Made by a program: the position numbers and the translations under genes. The notes below the pieces were generated by a model, which saw nothing but the letters and a program-made list of their open reading frames with translations, made no database searches and was not told the DNA's origin. Below, one piece after another: positions 55,701 through 63,268 of a stretch of DNA of 64,000 nt. Every line of letters starts with the position of its first letter. Position 1 is the stretch's first letter. The stretch comes from CAZHFW01 sp964531675 (lineage in GTDB: Bacteria > Planctomycetota > Phycisphaerae > Phycisphaerales > UBA1924). Location: positions 13,279-77,278 of the forward strand of contig CAZHFW010000018.1 in assembly GCA_964531675.1 (NCBI GenBank), given 5' to 3'.

Positions 55701-56538
55701 TGCCCTGGCTGGTCAGGAGCGCACGGGTCGTGGGTCCCGCCTTGAAGTCCTCCAGCACCCGATAGGCCACGCGGACGTCGGTGCGGCCCGCCTGTTTGTT
55801 CGTGCGGTACACCGCGGCGCGCAGCGGCAGCGCCGATCCGATCGGATGGGCCGCGATGTTCGTCGTGTCGACCACGCCGGTGCGCTTGGGCCAGGGCGCG
55901 TTGGCCCAGGGCATGAGCACGCGCGTCGCGCCGATGCGGAAGAGCCTCGGGCTTGAGACCAACAGCGTCGCGGTGATCGCCAGCGCCGCGCCGCACGCCG
56001 CCAGGGCCCGGAAGGTGCGCGCCCAGCGCATCGCGCCCAGCACGCCAAAGGCGTCCGCACGTCGGGCCGCCTCGCGCACCGCCATGCCCGCCAGGGCCGC
56101 GGAGTCCGCCCGGCCGCCCATCGACGGATCGCGTTCGAGCTGTTCGGCAAGCTCGAGCCCCGAAGCCAGAGGCGTGCCCGAAGCGCCGGGCGTCAGATGC
56201 TCGACACGCAGCGCGATTTCCGTGAGCGAAGGCTTGAAGCGGGCCGCGGGCCAGATCCAGCGCCGCAGCGCCAGGACCAACCCGATCGCCACGCCAAGCC
56301 AGACCGCGCCGCGGATGATCGCGGGCGTGCGCAGGATGAAGTCGAATGCGCCGCCTCCAACCGCCGCCGCCAGGAACGCCGCGACGAGCCAGGCGCTGCG
56401 CTGCGCCACCAGAGCCGCGCGGGCCAGCGTGCGGATGCGATCAAGCCTGGCGCGGAGCGGCGTCAGCAGCGTGCCCGGCGCAGCCTCGGCCTGCGGCCCG
56501 GCCGGGGGGACTTGGGATGGATCCGTGCCCTCGCGCAT
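52795..56538 (-). CDS. Large membrane-anchored coiled-coil protein (DUF4175-like)
   Basis: The protein (1,247 aa from ATG 56538) has two transmembrane helices near the N-terminus (about residues 50-95) and one near 175-195. A beta-rich region (about 200-590) with VYRTNKQAGRTDVRVAYRV and DVAADAPPTASVLEPAHDEA may hold Ig-like folds. The next 550 residues are a coiled coil, rich in Ala, Gln, Glu, Lys and Arg. The tail is Gly/Asp/Gln-rich. This resembles the DUF4175 proteins found beside DUF58/BatA genes in planctomycetes. It probably bridges the inner membrane and the periplasm. ATG 56538 was chosen over TTG 56577 because AAGGAT lies 6 bases ahead. Confidence 0.75.
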   Translation of the reverse strand: MREGTDPSQVPPAGPQAEAAPGTLLTPLRARLDRIRTLARAALVAQRSAWLVAAFLAAAVGGGAFDFILRTPAIIRGAVWLGVAIGLVLALRRWIWPAARFKPSLTEIALRVEHLTPGASGTPLASGLELAEQLERDPSMGGRADSAALAGMAVREAARRADAFGVLGAMRWARTFRALAACGAALAITATLLVSSPRLFRIGATRVLMPWANAPWPKRTGVVDTTNIAAHPIGSALPLRAAVYRTNKQAGRTDVRVAYRVLEDFKAGPTTRALLTSQGKRVPVIPGLADGNQDGELFERLLEASSIAPLNPDKKEGQARQLTLEYWFETDDDQSDRSTIILVDPPSVLAAKAVIEPPAYASSLGARFATGAHDLGAGQEDAGVVGPILAGSKVTLTLELNKPVVGQPSMLGLGEKSPAPADAALSLDGKTWTMTFSAARSLRLPVALVDEFNITSAQDAVFTLDVAADAPPTASVLEPAHDEAVLATATIDAVGEGRDDVGLASVELRTQRATAPSGSSGAPPAVTGEPALAAKIDAPAPGPVAPGAVDPSRQTLASAKLVLTDLGLKAGDELWLTAVARDIFAVDGKLHEPVVSAVRRLRIISESELVEQIAAEMTGLRQAVQRLEDDQKKLLTQAPEKLASAESQQAQEQITERLAPARDAVQRLQKRIDRNGLKDPALKGILQDADAVAEQAQERSGEAQAAMERAASSPSADAKKAVTDAQERSRQELSKLAATLERGKDNWAARRDLEKLLGAQKELREQTKRATEQLAGKRDSDLTDAEKSALEALAQRQRALAEQTAATLDSLSDRAQRLKQADPAQAEAIQSAAQRGRQDRVADQQQNAADQIKQNRTQQAGEDQEQAEKSLEKMLGELDKGTQKREETLRRMLADVTKQLEALAAQQKQEIAALEAARKSGAFDGLDAAMLKINQETLGISQRIRTNFKELAAIVDPLTVASKAQGNAIAGLRATPVDPTKADSGERLSLERLNEALELARKAEASSKEQEQAKKLGELRDAYREALTRQTLLEEQTAPYIGKDVGRRERAAIRELAERQRTIRDQLEELRTKTSGLKEAAVFDFAHSRLDTLTAEAAKLLEDLSPTPQVARNQASARRLLKSLADVLTEAGKKDFRQNDGGDEEDGGGGQGGQNAGQKKNDLIPPLAELKLLREMQADVFEQTRASADKPDPAELEKLGALQAELASKAKALAEQAKQKDGQPAPEDQKPANQEPPQDVKPAGGAS

Positions 56539-56544
56539 CCACAC

Positions 56545-56550
56545 ATCCTT
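56545..56550 (-). promoter_or_regulatory. Shine-Dalgarno fixing the start of the large coiled-coil gene
   Basis: AAGGAT on the minus strand stands 6 bases before ATG 56538. The alternative TTG 56577 has no such site. Confidence 0.5.
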
Positions 56551-56626
56551 CAAGGACTTGTCGTCCCGCAGCACCAACCCACTTTACGTTGGGGAGCGGT
56601 TTGGCGTTCCCGCGCCACGTCCGAGA

Positions 56627-58984
56627 TTACACCAGACGGATCAGCCTCCGGCCGACCCATTCAACCAAGAGCAGCAAAAGCACGCTTCCAAGCGCCAGAG
56701 GCGTGTCCCAGAGGCTGGAAACCTCGGGGGCGTCGCTCAGTCTGACCTGCCGATTCGGGAGAAGGCCGGGGAGCTCCGACAGACGGTCCGGTGCGATCAC
56801 CTTTCCGCCCGTCTGGCTCGCAAGCTCCGCCAGAAGCGTGTGATCCGCCTGCGGCCGCTGCATTTCGTCATCAGGCAGCACCACCTCCAGGTTTCCCTTG
56901 AGCGTGAGCCCGCCCAGCGCCGCGTCCGCGATCTCCACGTTGAATGTGCCCGCCTCCGAGCCGATCCACGTTCCCGCAAAGACGCCCGCGACGCCCGACT
57001 CCGCAGCCAGAGGCAACGCCGAGGGCGCGCGATCCGTGCGGTCCGCGGGCGACACGTTGGCGCTGATCCGCGGCGCATTGGTCTGCGCCAGCCTCTGATC
57101 AAGCAAACGCACCGTCACCCGCACCGGCTGTCCGACCGACGCCCGCGCCGGCGAAATGTCCAGGAGCGCCTGCTTGCCCGCGCGATCCAGAGATTCACGC
57201 GCGAGCAGTCTGACCAAAGGAAGCCAGAACCGCTCGGGAAGCTCCTCGCCTCGCGCATAGCGCCAGCGCCAGATCTCGTCGGTCGCGACATACGCCACCC
57301 GCCCCGCGCCGTAGCGCATCGTCAGTGCGAGAGGCGTGGGCGTCTGACCCACCGCGGTCGCGGTCGCCAGCACTTCCGCGGTGGGCTTCACCGAAGCCAG
57401 CGGGATCCGCTGGGCCCAGCGTAAGGGCGTCCATCCCAGCGCGGGATCCGACAAGAATGCCGGCCAGCCATCACGCGGATTCTGCCCGAGGTTCAGGAGC
57501 CCGAGCCTTTCCGCCGCCGGCGCTCGCGTGATCTGCACAGGCTCGGAATAGCTCCCGATGTTCGAGGCGCCGCGCGTGCCCGCATCTCCCGCTTGCGTCG
57601 AGAACGGGATCAGGTCCGCCAGAGGCGTGCCCGCCCACGTCGAAGGCGTCGCGCCGGGCCCGCCGATCCAGAGCAGACCGCCGCCCTTGGTCGACACCTG
57701 CTCGCGGAGCTGCTCCCACTGAGACTCGCTGAAGAGCTCGGCCCGCACATCGCCCAGGATCACCACGTCGTACTTGGCCCATTCCTCCGCCGTCGAGGGG
57801 ACCGCCGCGAGCGGGTCGGTGCCTTCCTGGATGTAGCGACGATCGGCCGCCAGCAGCATCGCCTGCGCCTTGATGGATCGCTCGCGGATGAGCAGGTTCT
57901 TGAGGTACCGGTACTCCCAGCGCGGATACCCATCGATGTAAAGGACGCGGAGCGATTTCTCGATCACGTCGAACCCGACGATCACGCGGTCATTCTCAGG
58001 CGAGAGGTCCTCGGTTGCGCCGGCGATCCGCACGGTCCACGTGCGTGCACCGTCGCGATCAGGCCTCGACGCAAGGGTCGCCCTGGCGCTGGCGGTCTGA
58101 TCACCCGTCGGGGCAAGCTTGACCTCCTGCGCATCGAGGACCTTGCCGTCCTGGTCCACGAGCTCGACCTTCACGGGCGCATCGGAAACGCCCGCGCCCG
58201 ACGCGGAGAGCTCCACATTCACCGGCACGATGTCGTTCACGAACACCGTCGAGGGCGCATCGGCCCGCACGATCGCGCGGTCAGGGGGCGACTTCTCGCT
58301 TCCGAGGGGCACCGCGAAGACCGGGATCTGCTCGCTCTGCAGCCTGCGCACCAGCGCCTTGGGCGGAGGCGTGCTCGTTCTGCCGTCGGACACGATCACG
58401 AGCCCCGCGACAGGCCTGGCCGCGGTACGATCCAGCGCCTGCTCGATCGCCTGCGTGAGGTTCGTCGTCCGCCCCAGGGGCGCACGCTCGCCAAGCTCGG
58501 GCACGCCTTTGCTTCCCGCCGGGGCGTCATACGCCGAGGCGTCAAATCCGAGCCAGAGCATGTTGCGTTCGGTCGCGAGCTTGGAGAAGACCGGCGCAGC
58601 GCCCGTCAGCGCCGCCGACTGCTGTTCGAGCCTGGTCCGCTTGCTTCCATCCAGGCCCGCGTCCGGGATCTGCATCGATCCCGATCGGTCCAGAAGCACC
58701 GGCACCCAGTCGCGCTCGATCCGTTCATTGGGCTTGACGAGCTGCGGACCCGCGATGAGCGTCGCGATGAGCAGGAATAGGAGCACCCGCACGCCCGCCA
58801 GCGCGATCCGGGGCCAGCGCGGCCCGACGAGCCTCCAATAGCTCCATGCTGCAACCGTCACCGATGCGACCAGGATCGCAAACCACGCCCACGCGGGGAT
58901 CGCGTGCGCGAACGAGAACTCCACGCCCGGATCGCCCGGCTTGAGCGAGTCCAATCGCAACGCGCGCTCGAGGAGACTGTTCAT
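56627..58984 (-). CDS. Membrane vWA-domain protein with a GATase1-like domain
   Basis: This 785-aa protein has two N-terminal transmembrane helices (about 31-50 and 60-82) and then a von Willebrand A domain with an intact MIDAS start DRSGSM (99-104). Later strands include VAGLVIVSDGRTSTPPP. Residues about 350-600 form a class-I glutamine-amidotransferase-like/ThuA-like unit (VLYIDGYPRWEYRYLKNLL, DVVILGDVRAELFS, GGGLLWIGGP). The Cys-His pair of active GATases is not evident. A final helix (SVLLLLLVEWVGRRLI) anchors the C-terminus. The overlap of 4 bp with the BatA-like gene (ATGA) implies coupled production. vWA domains of this type bind metal-dependent partners. Confidence 0.82.
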   Translation of the reverse strand: MNSLLERALRLDSLKPGDPGVEFSFAHAIPAWAWFAILVASVTVAAWSYWRLVGPRWPRIALAGVRVLLFLLIATLIAGPQLVKPNERIERDWVPVLLDRSGSMQIPDAGLDGSKRTRLEQQSAALTGAAPVFSKLATERNMLWLGFDASAYDAPAGSKGVPELGERAPLGRTTNLTQAIEQALDRTAARPVAGLVIVSDGRTSTPPPKALVRRLQSEQIPVFAVPLGSEKSPPDRAIVRADAPSTVFVNDIVPVNVELSASGAGVSDAPVKVELVDQDGKVLDAQEVKLAPTGDQTASARATLASRPDRDGARTWTVRIAGATEDLSPENDRVIVGFDVIEKSLRVLYIDGYPRWEYRYLKNLLIRERSIKAQAMLLAADRRYIQEGTDPLAAVPSTAEEWAKYDVVILGDVRAELFSESQWEQLREQVSTKGGGLLWIGGPGATPSTWAGTPLADLIPFSTQAGDAGTRGASNIGSYSEPVQITRAPAAERLGLLNLGQNPRDGWPAFLSDPALGWTPLRWAQRIPLASVKPTAEVLATATAVGQTPTPLALTMRYGAGRVAYVATDEIWRWRYARGEELPERFWLPLVRLLARESLDRAGKQALLDISPARASVGQPVRVTVRLLDQRLAQTNAPRISANVSPADRTDRAPSALPLAAESGVAGVFAGTWIGSEAGTFNVEIADAALGGLTLKGNLEVVLPDDEMQRPQADHTLLAELASQTGGKVIAPDRLSELPGLLPNRQVRLSDAPEVSSLWDTPLALGSVLLLLLVEWVGRRLIRLV

Positions 58985-61305
58985 GCAGCCTCCTGCAGCG
59001 GCGCGTTCGAGATCGACGGCGCCGCCGACGTCCGCCTGGTCCGACTCGCATGGCTCACGAGCCTTGCCAGCGCCGTTTCGATCACACCCACGACCGCCGC
59101 GGCGATCAGAAGCCAGAGGCTCAGCGCGCTGTCGCGAGGCTTGCTGCTCCCGCCACCCGCGGCTCCCAGGGGCAACTTGAACGTGTCATCGAGCCACGCG
59201 AACCGCGCCCCGCCCGAAGGATTCACGCCCGCTGCCTTGGAAAGCCACGCCTCGGCTGCTTCCACCGCAAGAGGCCTGGTCTGACCGGCGCGCACGTCCG
59301 GGTTGATCGCCATCAGACCGATCTCGCGCCCGCGCGCATCGAGCGCCACGCCCACCCCCGCGCGACGCACCGGCGTCGCGACATTGCCCGACGAATCGAT
59401 CGCGATGGTCTGCGTCGATGCATCACGCGCTTCGCTCAAACGAAGCTCGCTGGTCCCTGAAGGCGTCCGCATCGAGAGTCCCGCGATGGACTCCGCGCTC
59501 GCGCTGGTCTGCCCGACGCCCTGCCGCACCAGTTCCTGCACGATGGGCACCGATAGAGGCTTGGCGGGCAGATCCGTCCAGGTGAGGTCCAAGGCGGTCG
59601 AAATCAGCACGACGATGCCGCGCGAGCCGGACTCGCTCCCGCCAGGCTTGGCCGCGAGCACCAGAGGCGAGCCATCTGCCAGCCCGAGCGCAACGTCTTC
59701 CGCGGGAGCCGTCACGACAAGCACACGTTGCACCGAAACCGCCTTGGCAAGCTCGGGAGCCTCCGCGGAAATCAGCCCGAAGAGTGCGTTGCCGATCGTG
59801 CGCGGCTGCGCAAGCTTCCCAGCATCGATCCGCCCCGGAGGCGTCAGCGCACGCGGCTCGCGCTCAAACGTCCACGACAATCCCATGCTCCGAGCAAACG
59901 CTTCGGTCCAGAGCTGAGGCCCCTGATCCGCCGGAGGCGTCAGGACCACCAGCCCGCCCGCATCCACGAACGCGCGAAGCTTGGCCCACTCGGGATCGCC
60001 CAGCTCACGCGGATCAGGCACGAACAAGGCGTCATACCCGGAGAGCGACGCGCCGCCCGATGCGAGCTGTCGCGGCGGCTCATAGCCCACGCGCACGCCG
60101 GTGGAGCCCGAGAGCCCCGCCGGTCCGCCCGCGGGATCCAGCGCCAGCGCAAACCAGTCCGCGGGCCTGAGCGAGTCGATGGAGGTCCGCACGCTCGCGG
60201 GCCGGTTGTCGAGCAGACCGACCTGCACGCGGTCGCGTGCCTGGATCACCGCAAGCCTGCCGTTGTCCGCCTCGATCGCGTCGCGGTCCACGCTGGCCCG
60301 CAGCACGAGCCTGGCTCCACCCGTCGATGCGGGCACGCTGGTGGGAACGCTGACGCGCGCCGTTTCCTGTCCGGGCGTCCAGCGCACCACCGCCGAACCT
60401 GCCGGCTCGCCGGTCGTTTCTATCCAGCCCGAGCTGTTCTCACGCACGAGTCTGATGTTCACGAGCGAGCTGGCCGCCTGATTGACTCCAGGTCCTGCAC
60501 GGCTGAGTTCCACCGTCACCGGATCGCTTCCCGCGGCGCCCTCGCCCGCGCCGATCAGGACCGACCGCAGAGGCGTCAAACCCGTGACGCTCACGTTGTC
60601 CAATGGCTCCTGCGCGGGCTTGACTGAAAGCAGCGAGACATCCGCGTTCGCCAGCGAGGCGAGAGGCTCGCGAGCGTCCGCCGATCCAGCGCGAAGCTCG
60701 CCGAAGAGCACGACCTGCCTGGTCACGCCCGGCGCGGGCTTCTCGGCTGCAAATCCCGACGCGATCCGCTCGAGTGCTCCGGGAAGATCCGCCTGCGAAT
60801 CGGTCGTTGAGAGCTTCTCGATGATCGCCTTGACCGCGCCGATGTCCGCTGAGGGAGGCAGGATGGTCGCGTCGGCGGGCGCGCCGAGCGTCACCAGTCC
60901 CGCGGTGTCGCCTCGTTCGGCGCTGAGCTGGGCCAGCGCCGCCAGCGCTCCCGCCTTGGCTTCTTCAAGAGCAGACTTGCCGCCAGCGCCCACGGCTCCC
61001 GACGCCAGAGAGTTGTCGATGACCAGCACCACCGCCCGCGGGCCCGACAAGGCCTCGGCGATCTTCCCGAACAAGGGGCCCGCGATGGCCGCACCGATCA
61101 GCGCCACCAGCAGGCAGCGCGAGGCCAGCAGCAAAAGCTGCTCGACCTGCATGCGCCGCTTCTGCTTCTTGTACGCCTCAAGCAGAAAGCGCATCGCCGC
61201 CCAGGGCACCGGCGTGCGCCGTCTGCGCATGAGCAGGTGGATGATGATCGGGATCGTCACGCCGATCGCCGCCGCCAGCGCCAGGTTGGGATGAAGGAAG
61301 TTCAT
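58981..61305 (-). CDS. BatA-like membrane protein with a degenerate vWA domain
   Basis: This 774-aa protein has the N-terminal BatA unit MNFLHPNLAL...IIIHLLMRRRRTPVPWAAMRFL, with a juxtamembrane Arg cluster and a second TM helix (LLLLASRCLLVALIGAAIAG). The vWA domain that follows starts VLVIDNSLAS (residues 93-102): the MIDAS pattern DxSxS reads Asp97, Ser99, Ala101, so metal binding may be weak. A GATase1-like region lies about 370-520 (YDALFVPDPRELGD). A last TM helix is near 730. It begins 2 bp after the DUF58 stop and overlaps the vWA gene. It is likely to pair with the vWA protein as an anchor. Confidence 0.82.
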   Translation of the reverse strand: MNFLHPNLALAAAIGVTIPIIIHLLMRRRRTPVPWAAMRFLLEAYKKQKRRMQVEQLLLLASRCLLVALIGAAIAGPLFGKIAEALSGPRAVVLVIDNSLASGAVGAGGKSALEEAKAGALAALAQLSAERGDTAGLVTLGAPADATILPPSADIGAVKAIIEKLSTTDSQADLPGALERIASGFAAEKPAPGVTRQVVLFGELRAGSADAREPLASLANADVSLLSVKPAQEPLDNVSVTGLTPLRSVLIGAGEGAAGSDPVTVELSRAGPGVNQAASSLVNIRLVRENSSGWIETTGEPAGSAVVRWTPGQETARVSVPTSVPASTGGARLVLRASVDRDAIEADNGRLAVIQARDRVQVGLLDNRPASVRTSIDSLRPADWFALALDPAGGPAGLSGSTGVRVGYEPPRQLASGGASLSGYDALFVPDPRELGDPEWAKLRAFVDAGGLVVLTPPADQGPQLWTEAFARSMGLSWTFEREPRALTPPGRIDAGKLAQPRTIGNALFGLISAEAPELAKAVSVQRVLVVTAPAEDVALGLADGSPLVLAAKPGGSESGSRGIVVLISTALDLTWTDLPAKPLSVPIVQELVRQGVGQTSASAESIAGLSMRTPSGTSELRLSEARDASTQTIAIDSSGNVATPVRRAGVGVALDARGREIGLMAINPDVRAGQTRPLAVEAAEAWLSKAAGVNPSGGARFAWLDDTFKLPLGAAGGGSSKPRDSALSLWLLIAAAVVGVIETALARLVSHASRTRRTSAAPSISNAPLQEAA

Positions 61306-61307
61306 CG

Positions 61308-62318
61308 CTACCCGTACTTGCTCCGCTTGATCTGGGCGTTGCGCTTGGAGACGAAGGCCGCCAGAGGTGGGCCGAGCCAGTCGTGCGTGTCCACGCGCTG
61401 ATAATCGAACCCGAAGCTCCGCATGGTCTTTTCGACCTTGGCCAGGTGATCGCGGACCACATCGAGGTACGCCGAGCGGATGGACCTCGGATCAACGCGC
61501 AGCGGCGCTTCGCCCTCCATGCCCACGAACGGCGCGTTCTGGTCGAAGTTGAACTCGAGCTCGGCCCGGTCCATGACCTGGAACGCGATCAGATCGTGCC
61601 GCGCGTGCTTGATCCGCGCGATCGCCGCGCGGAGTTCCGCGGGGTCCATGAAGAAGTCGCTGATCAGCGCGATCAGGCATCGGTTGTGGATCTGCCCCAG
61701 CGCCTGATCGATGGCCCTGCTCAGCTCGGTGCCGCGTCCCGCGTGCGCCGGATCCGCGGGCATCACCGACAGCGCGCCCACGATCTGACGCCAGGTGTTC
61801 TGGGCGCTGGAACGCTTGATCATCGCGCGGATCTGATCCGCGTACACGACCAGGCCGACGCGGTCCTGCTGGCGAAGCGTGATGTACGACAGCGCCGCCG
61901 CCATCGCGGTCGCGTGATCGAACTTGGTCCACTTGTCCGACCCGCCCGGCCCGATCTCGCGTCCGATGCCAGACGCGTCCGCGAACAGGCGCGATCCATA
62001 GTTCATGGAGCCCGACGCGTCCACGAGCACGATCAGGTCGAGCGTCGTCTCCTGCTGGAACTGCTTGAGGTGGAGCTTGTCGGAGCGCCCGAAGACCTTC
62101 CAGTCCAACCGCCGCAGGTCATCGCCCGGGACGTAAGGCCGGTGCTGCGCAAACTCGACGGAGAAACCCTGAAAGGGCGAGCGGTGCATGCCCGTGGAAA
62201 GCCCTTCCACGATCATCTTGGCCCGCAGCTCAAACGACCCAAGCCGCGCCAGCGTCTGCGGGTGCAGATACAGCGACGCATCGCCTTCCGGGAGCGTGGT
62301 GGTGGGGCGCTCGGCCAT
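61308..62318 (-). CDS. DUF58-family protein with intact MIDAS
   Basis: The protein (336 aa from ATG 62318) has the DUF58 signature VPGDDLRRLDWKVFGRSDKL (about 63-82). A vWA-like domain follows, with MIDAS DASGSM (Asp100), DRVGLVVYADQI, and a GRGTELSRAIDQAL helix. No transmembrane helix is present, so it is cytosolic. DUF58 proteins are usually encoded next to a MoxR AAA+ ATPase that acts as their partner; none is in this window. It leads the seven-gene cluster. A good ribosome site before the ATG is not seen. Confidence 0.85.
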   Translation of the reverse strand: MAERPTTTLPEGDASLYLHPQTLARLGSFELRAKMIVEGLSTGMHRSPFQGFSVEFAQHRPYVPGDDLRRLDWKVFGRSDKLHLKQFQQETTLDLIVLVDASGSMNYGSRLFADASGIGREIGPGGSDKWTKFDHATAMAAALSYITLRQQDRVGLVVYADQIRAMIKRSSAQNTWRQIVGALSVMPADPAHAGRGTELSRAIDQALGQIHNRCLIALISDFFMDPAELRAAIARIKHARHDLIAFQVMDRAELEFNFDQNAPFVGMEGEAPLRVDPRSIRSAYLDVVRDHLAKVEKTMRSFGFDYQRVDTHDWLGPPLAAFVSKRNAQIKRSKYG

Positions 62319-62443
62319 CTCACCGATGGTATCGGACGTTGGGGGTGTCTGGTTCGGGCAAACAGGCCGGGATCGACGCGATCCCCGCGGGCGCACGCAA
62401 CACCCCGCGCAAGAACCGCAAGCCCGCTGCCATCGGCCCTTGC

Positions 62444-63112
62444 TTAGCCCCGACGACGACGGGACAGGAGCGCTGCGCCGCCCAGCAGCGCCAGGCCGCC
62501 CGGAGCGGGAACCGCCCGCACGTTGGCGACCAGCTGCAGCGTGTCGCCGGTATTGTTGCCCGACGATCCGCACACGAAGTCGATGGTGTCGCCCGCCGCC
62601 AGGGTGACCTGACGCGCATCCGACGCGTCGCCCCCCGCCTTTCCGCCGCCGATCGTCGTCGTGAAGAGCGAAACGCCGTTGACCACGACGTGCACGCTCA
62701 CGCCATCGGACAGGCCGTCCAGGAGCACCGAGCGCGTCGCATACGTCCAGTCGCCCGCCGAAGGCGCCGTGAAACGTACCACGCAGAACTCGCCCGAAGG
62801 CCCGGGGTGATACCCAAGCTCGCCAGGCTGCAGCGCGATGTCCGTGCCCCAGAAGATGGGCTCGGCCGAGGTGTTGCTCACCACGCGCGGATAGTTATTG
62901 GGGAAGCTCAGCCCGCGATCCCAGACCGCCAGGCTCCCCGCGTGCGCGGTGCTGAAGAGTGTCAGGGCAGCGTCCGCCGCTGCACCGCGGAAGCCGTACG
63001 ACCACACGCCCGTGGGATTGCCCCCGAGCGAAAACTCGCTCGCAGCCTCGAAGGACTGTGCCGACGCAGACCCCGCCGCCACAACCAGAACCATCACAAC
63101 GCTGGTGCGCAT
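62444..63112 (-). CDS. Secreted PEP-CTERM-like protein C
   Basis: The protein (222 aa from ATG 63112) has a signal peptide ending SASAQ. The body is beta-rich: FRGAAADAALTLFS, DWTYATRSVLLDGLSDGVSVHVVVN. The end is VPAPGGLALLGGAALLSRRRRG, a Pro-x-Pro-Gly, hydrophobic and Arg-rich tail as in PEP-CTERM/exosortase substrates. GGAG lies 7 bases before the ATG. It stands upstream of the DUF58-led cluster on the same strand, separated by 125 bp, so it could share a transcript or be independent. Confidence 0.75.
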   Translation of the reverse strand: MRTSVVMVLVVAAGSASAQSFEAASEFSLGGNPTGVWSYGFRGAAADAALTLFSTAHAGSLAVWDRGLSFPNNYPRVVSNTSAEPIFWGTDIALQPGELGYHPGPSGEFCVVRFTAPSAGDWTYATRSVLLDGLSDGVSVHVVVNGVSLFTTTIGGGKAGGDASDARQVTLAAGDTIDFVCGSSGNNTGDTLQLVANVRAVPAPGGLALLGGAALLSRRRRG

Positions 63113-63233
63113 GCTCGTCTCCACAAGCACGGAGCCACGCCGCAGCCATGCACGGCCGTCACCCCGACCCCCAAACATGCCCCCCGGGCGCGCAAACACC
63201 AGCCGATTCACGGATTGGTGCCCGGATCTTGCT

Positions 63234-63247
63234 TTGATCGTATTTTG
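63234..63247 (-). promoter_or_regulatory. Recurrent intergenic motif, copy 3
   Basis: The minus strand reads CAAAATACGATCAA, 122 bp upstream of the PEP-CTERM-like gene at 62.4-63.1 kb. It differs at one base from CAAAATCCGATCAA of copy 1. Confidence 0.3.
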
Positions 63248-63268
63248 TAAGGATCTCGGCCTCGGCGA

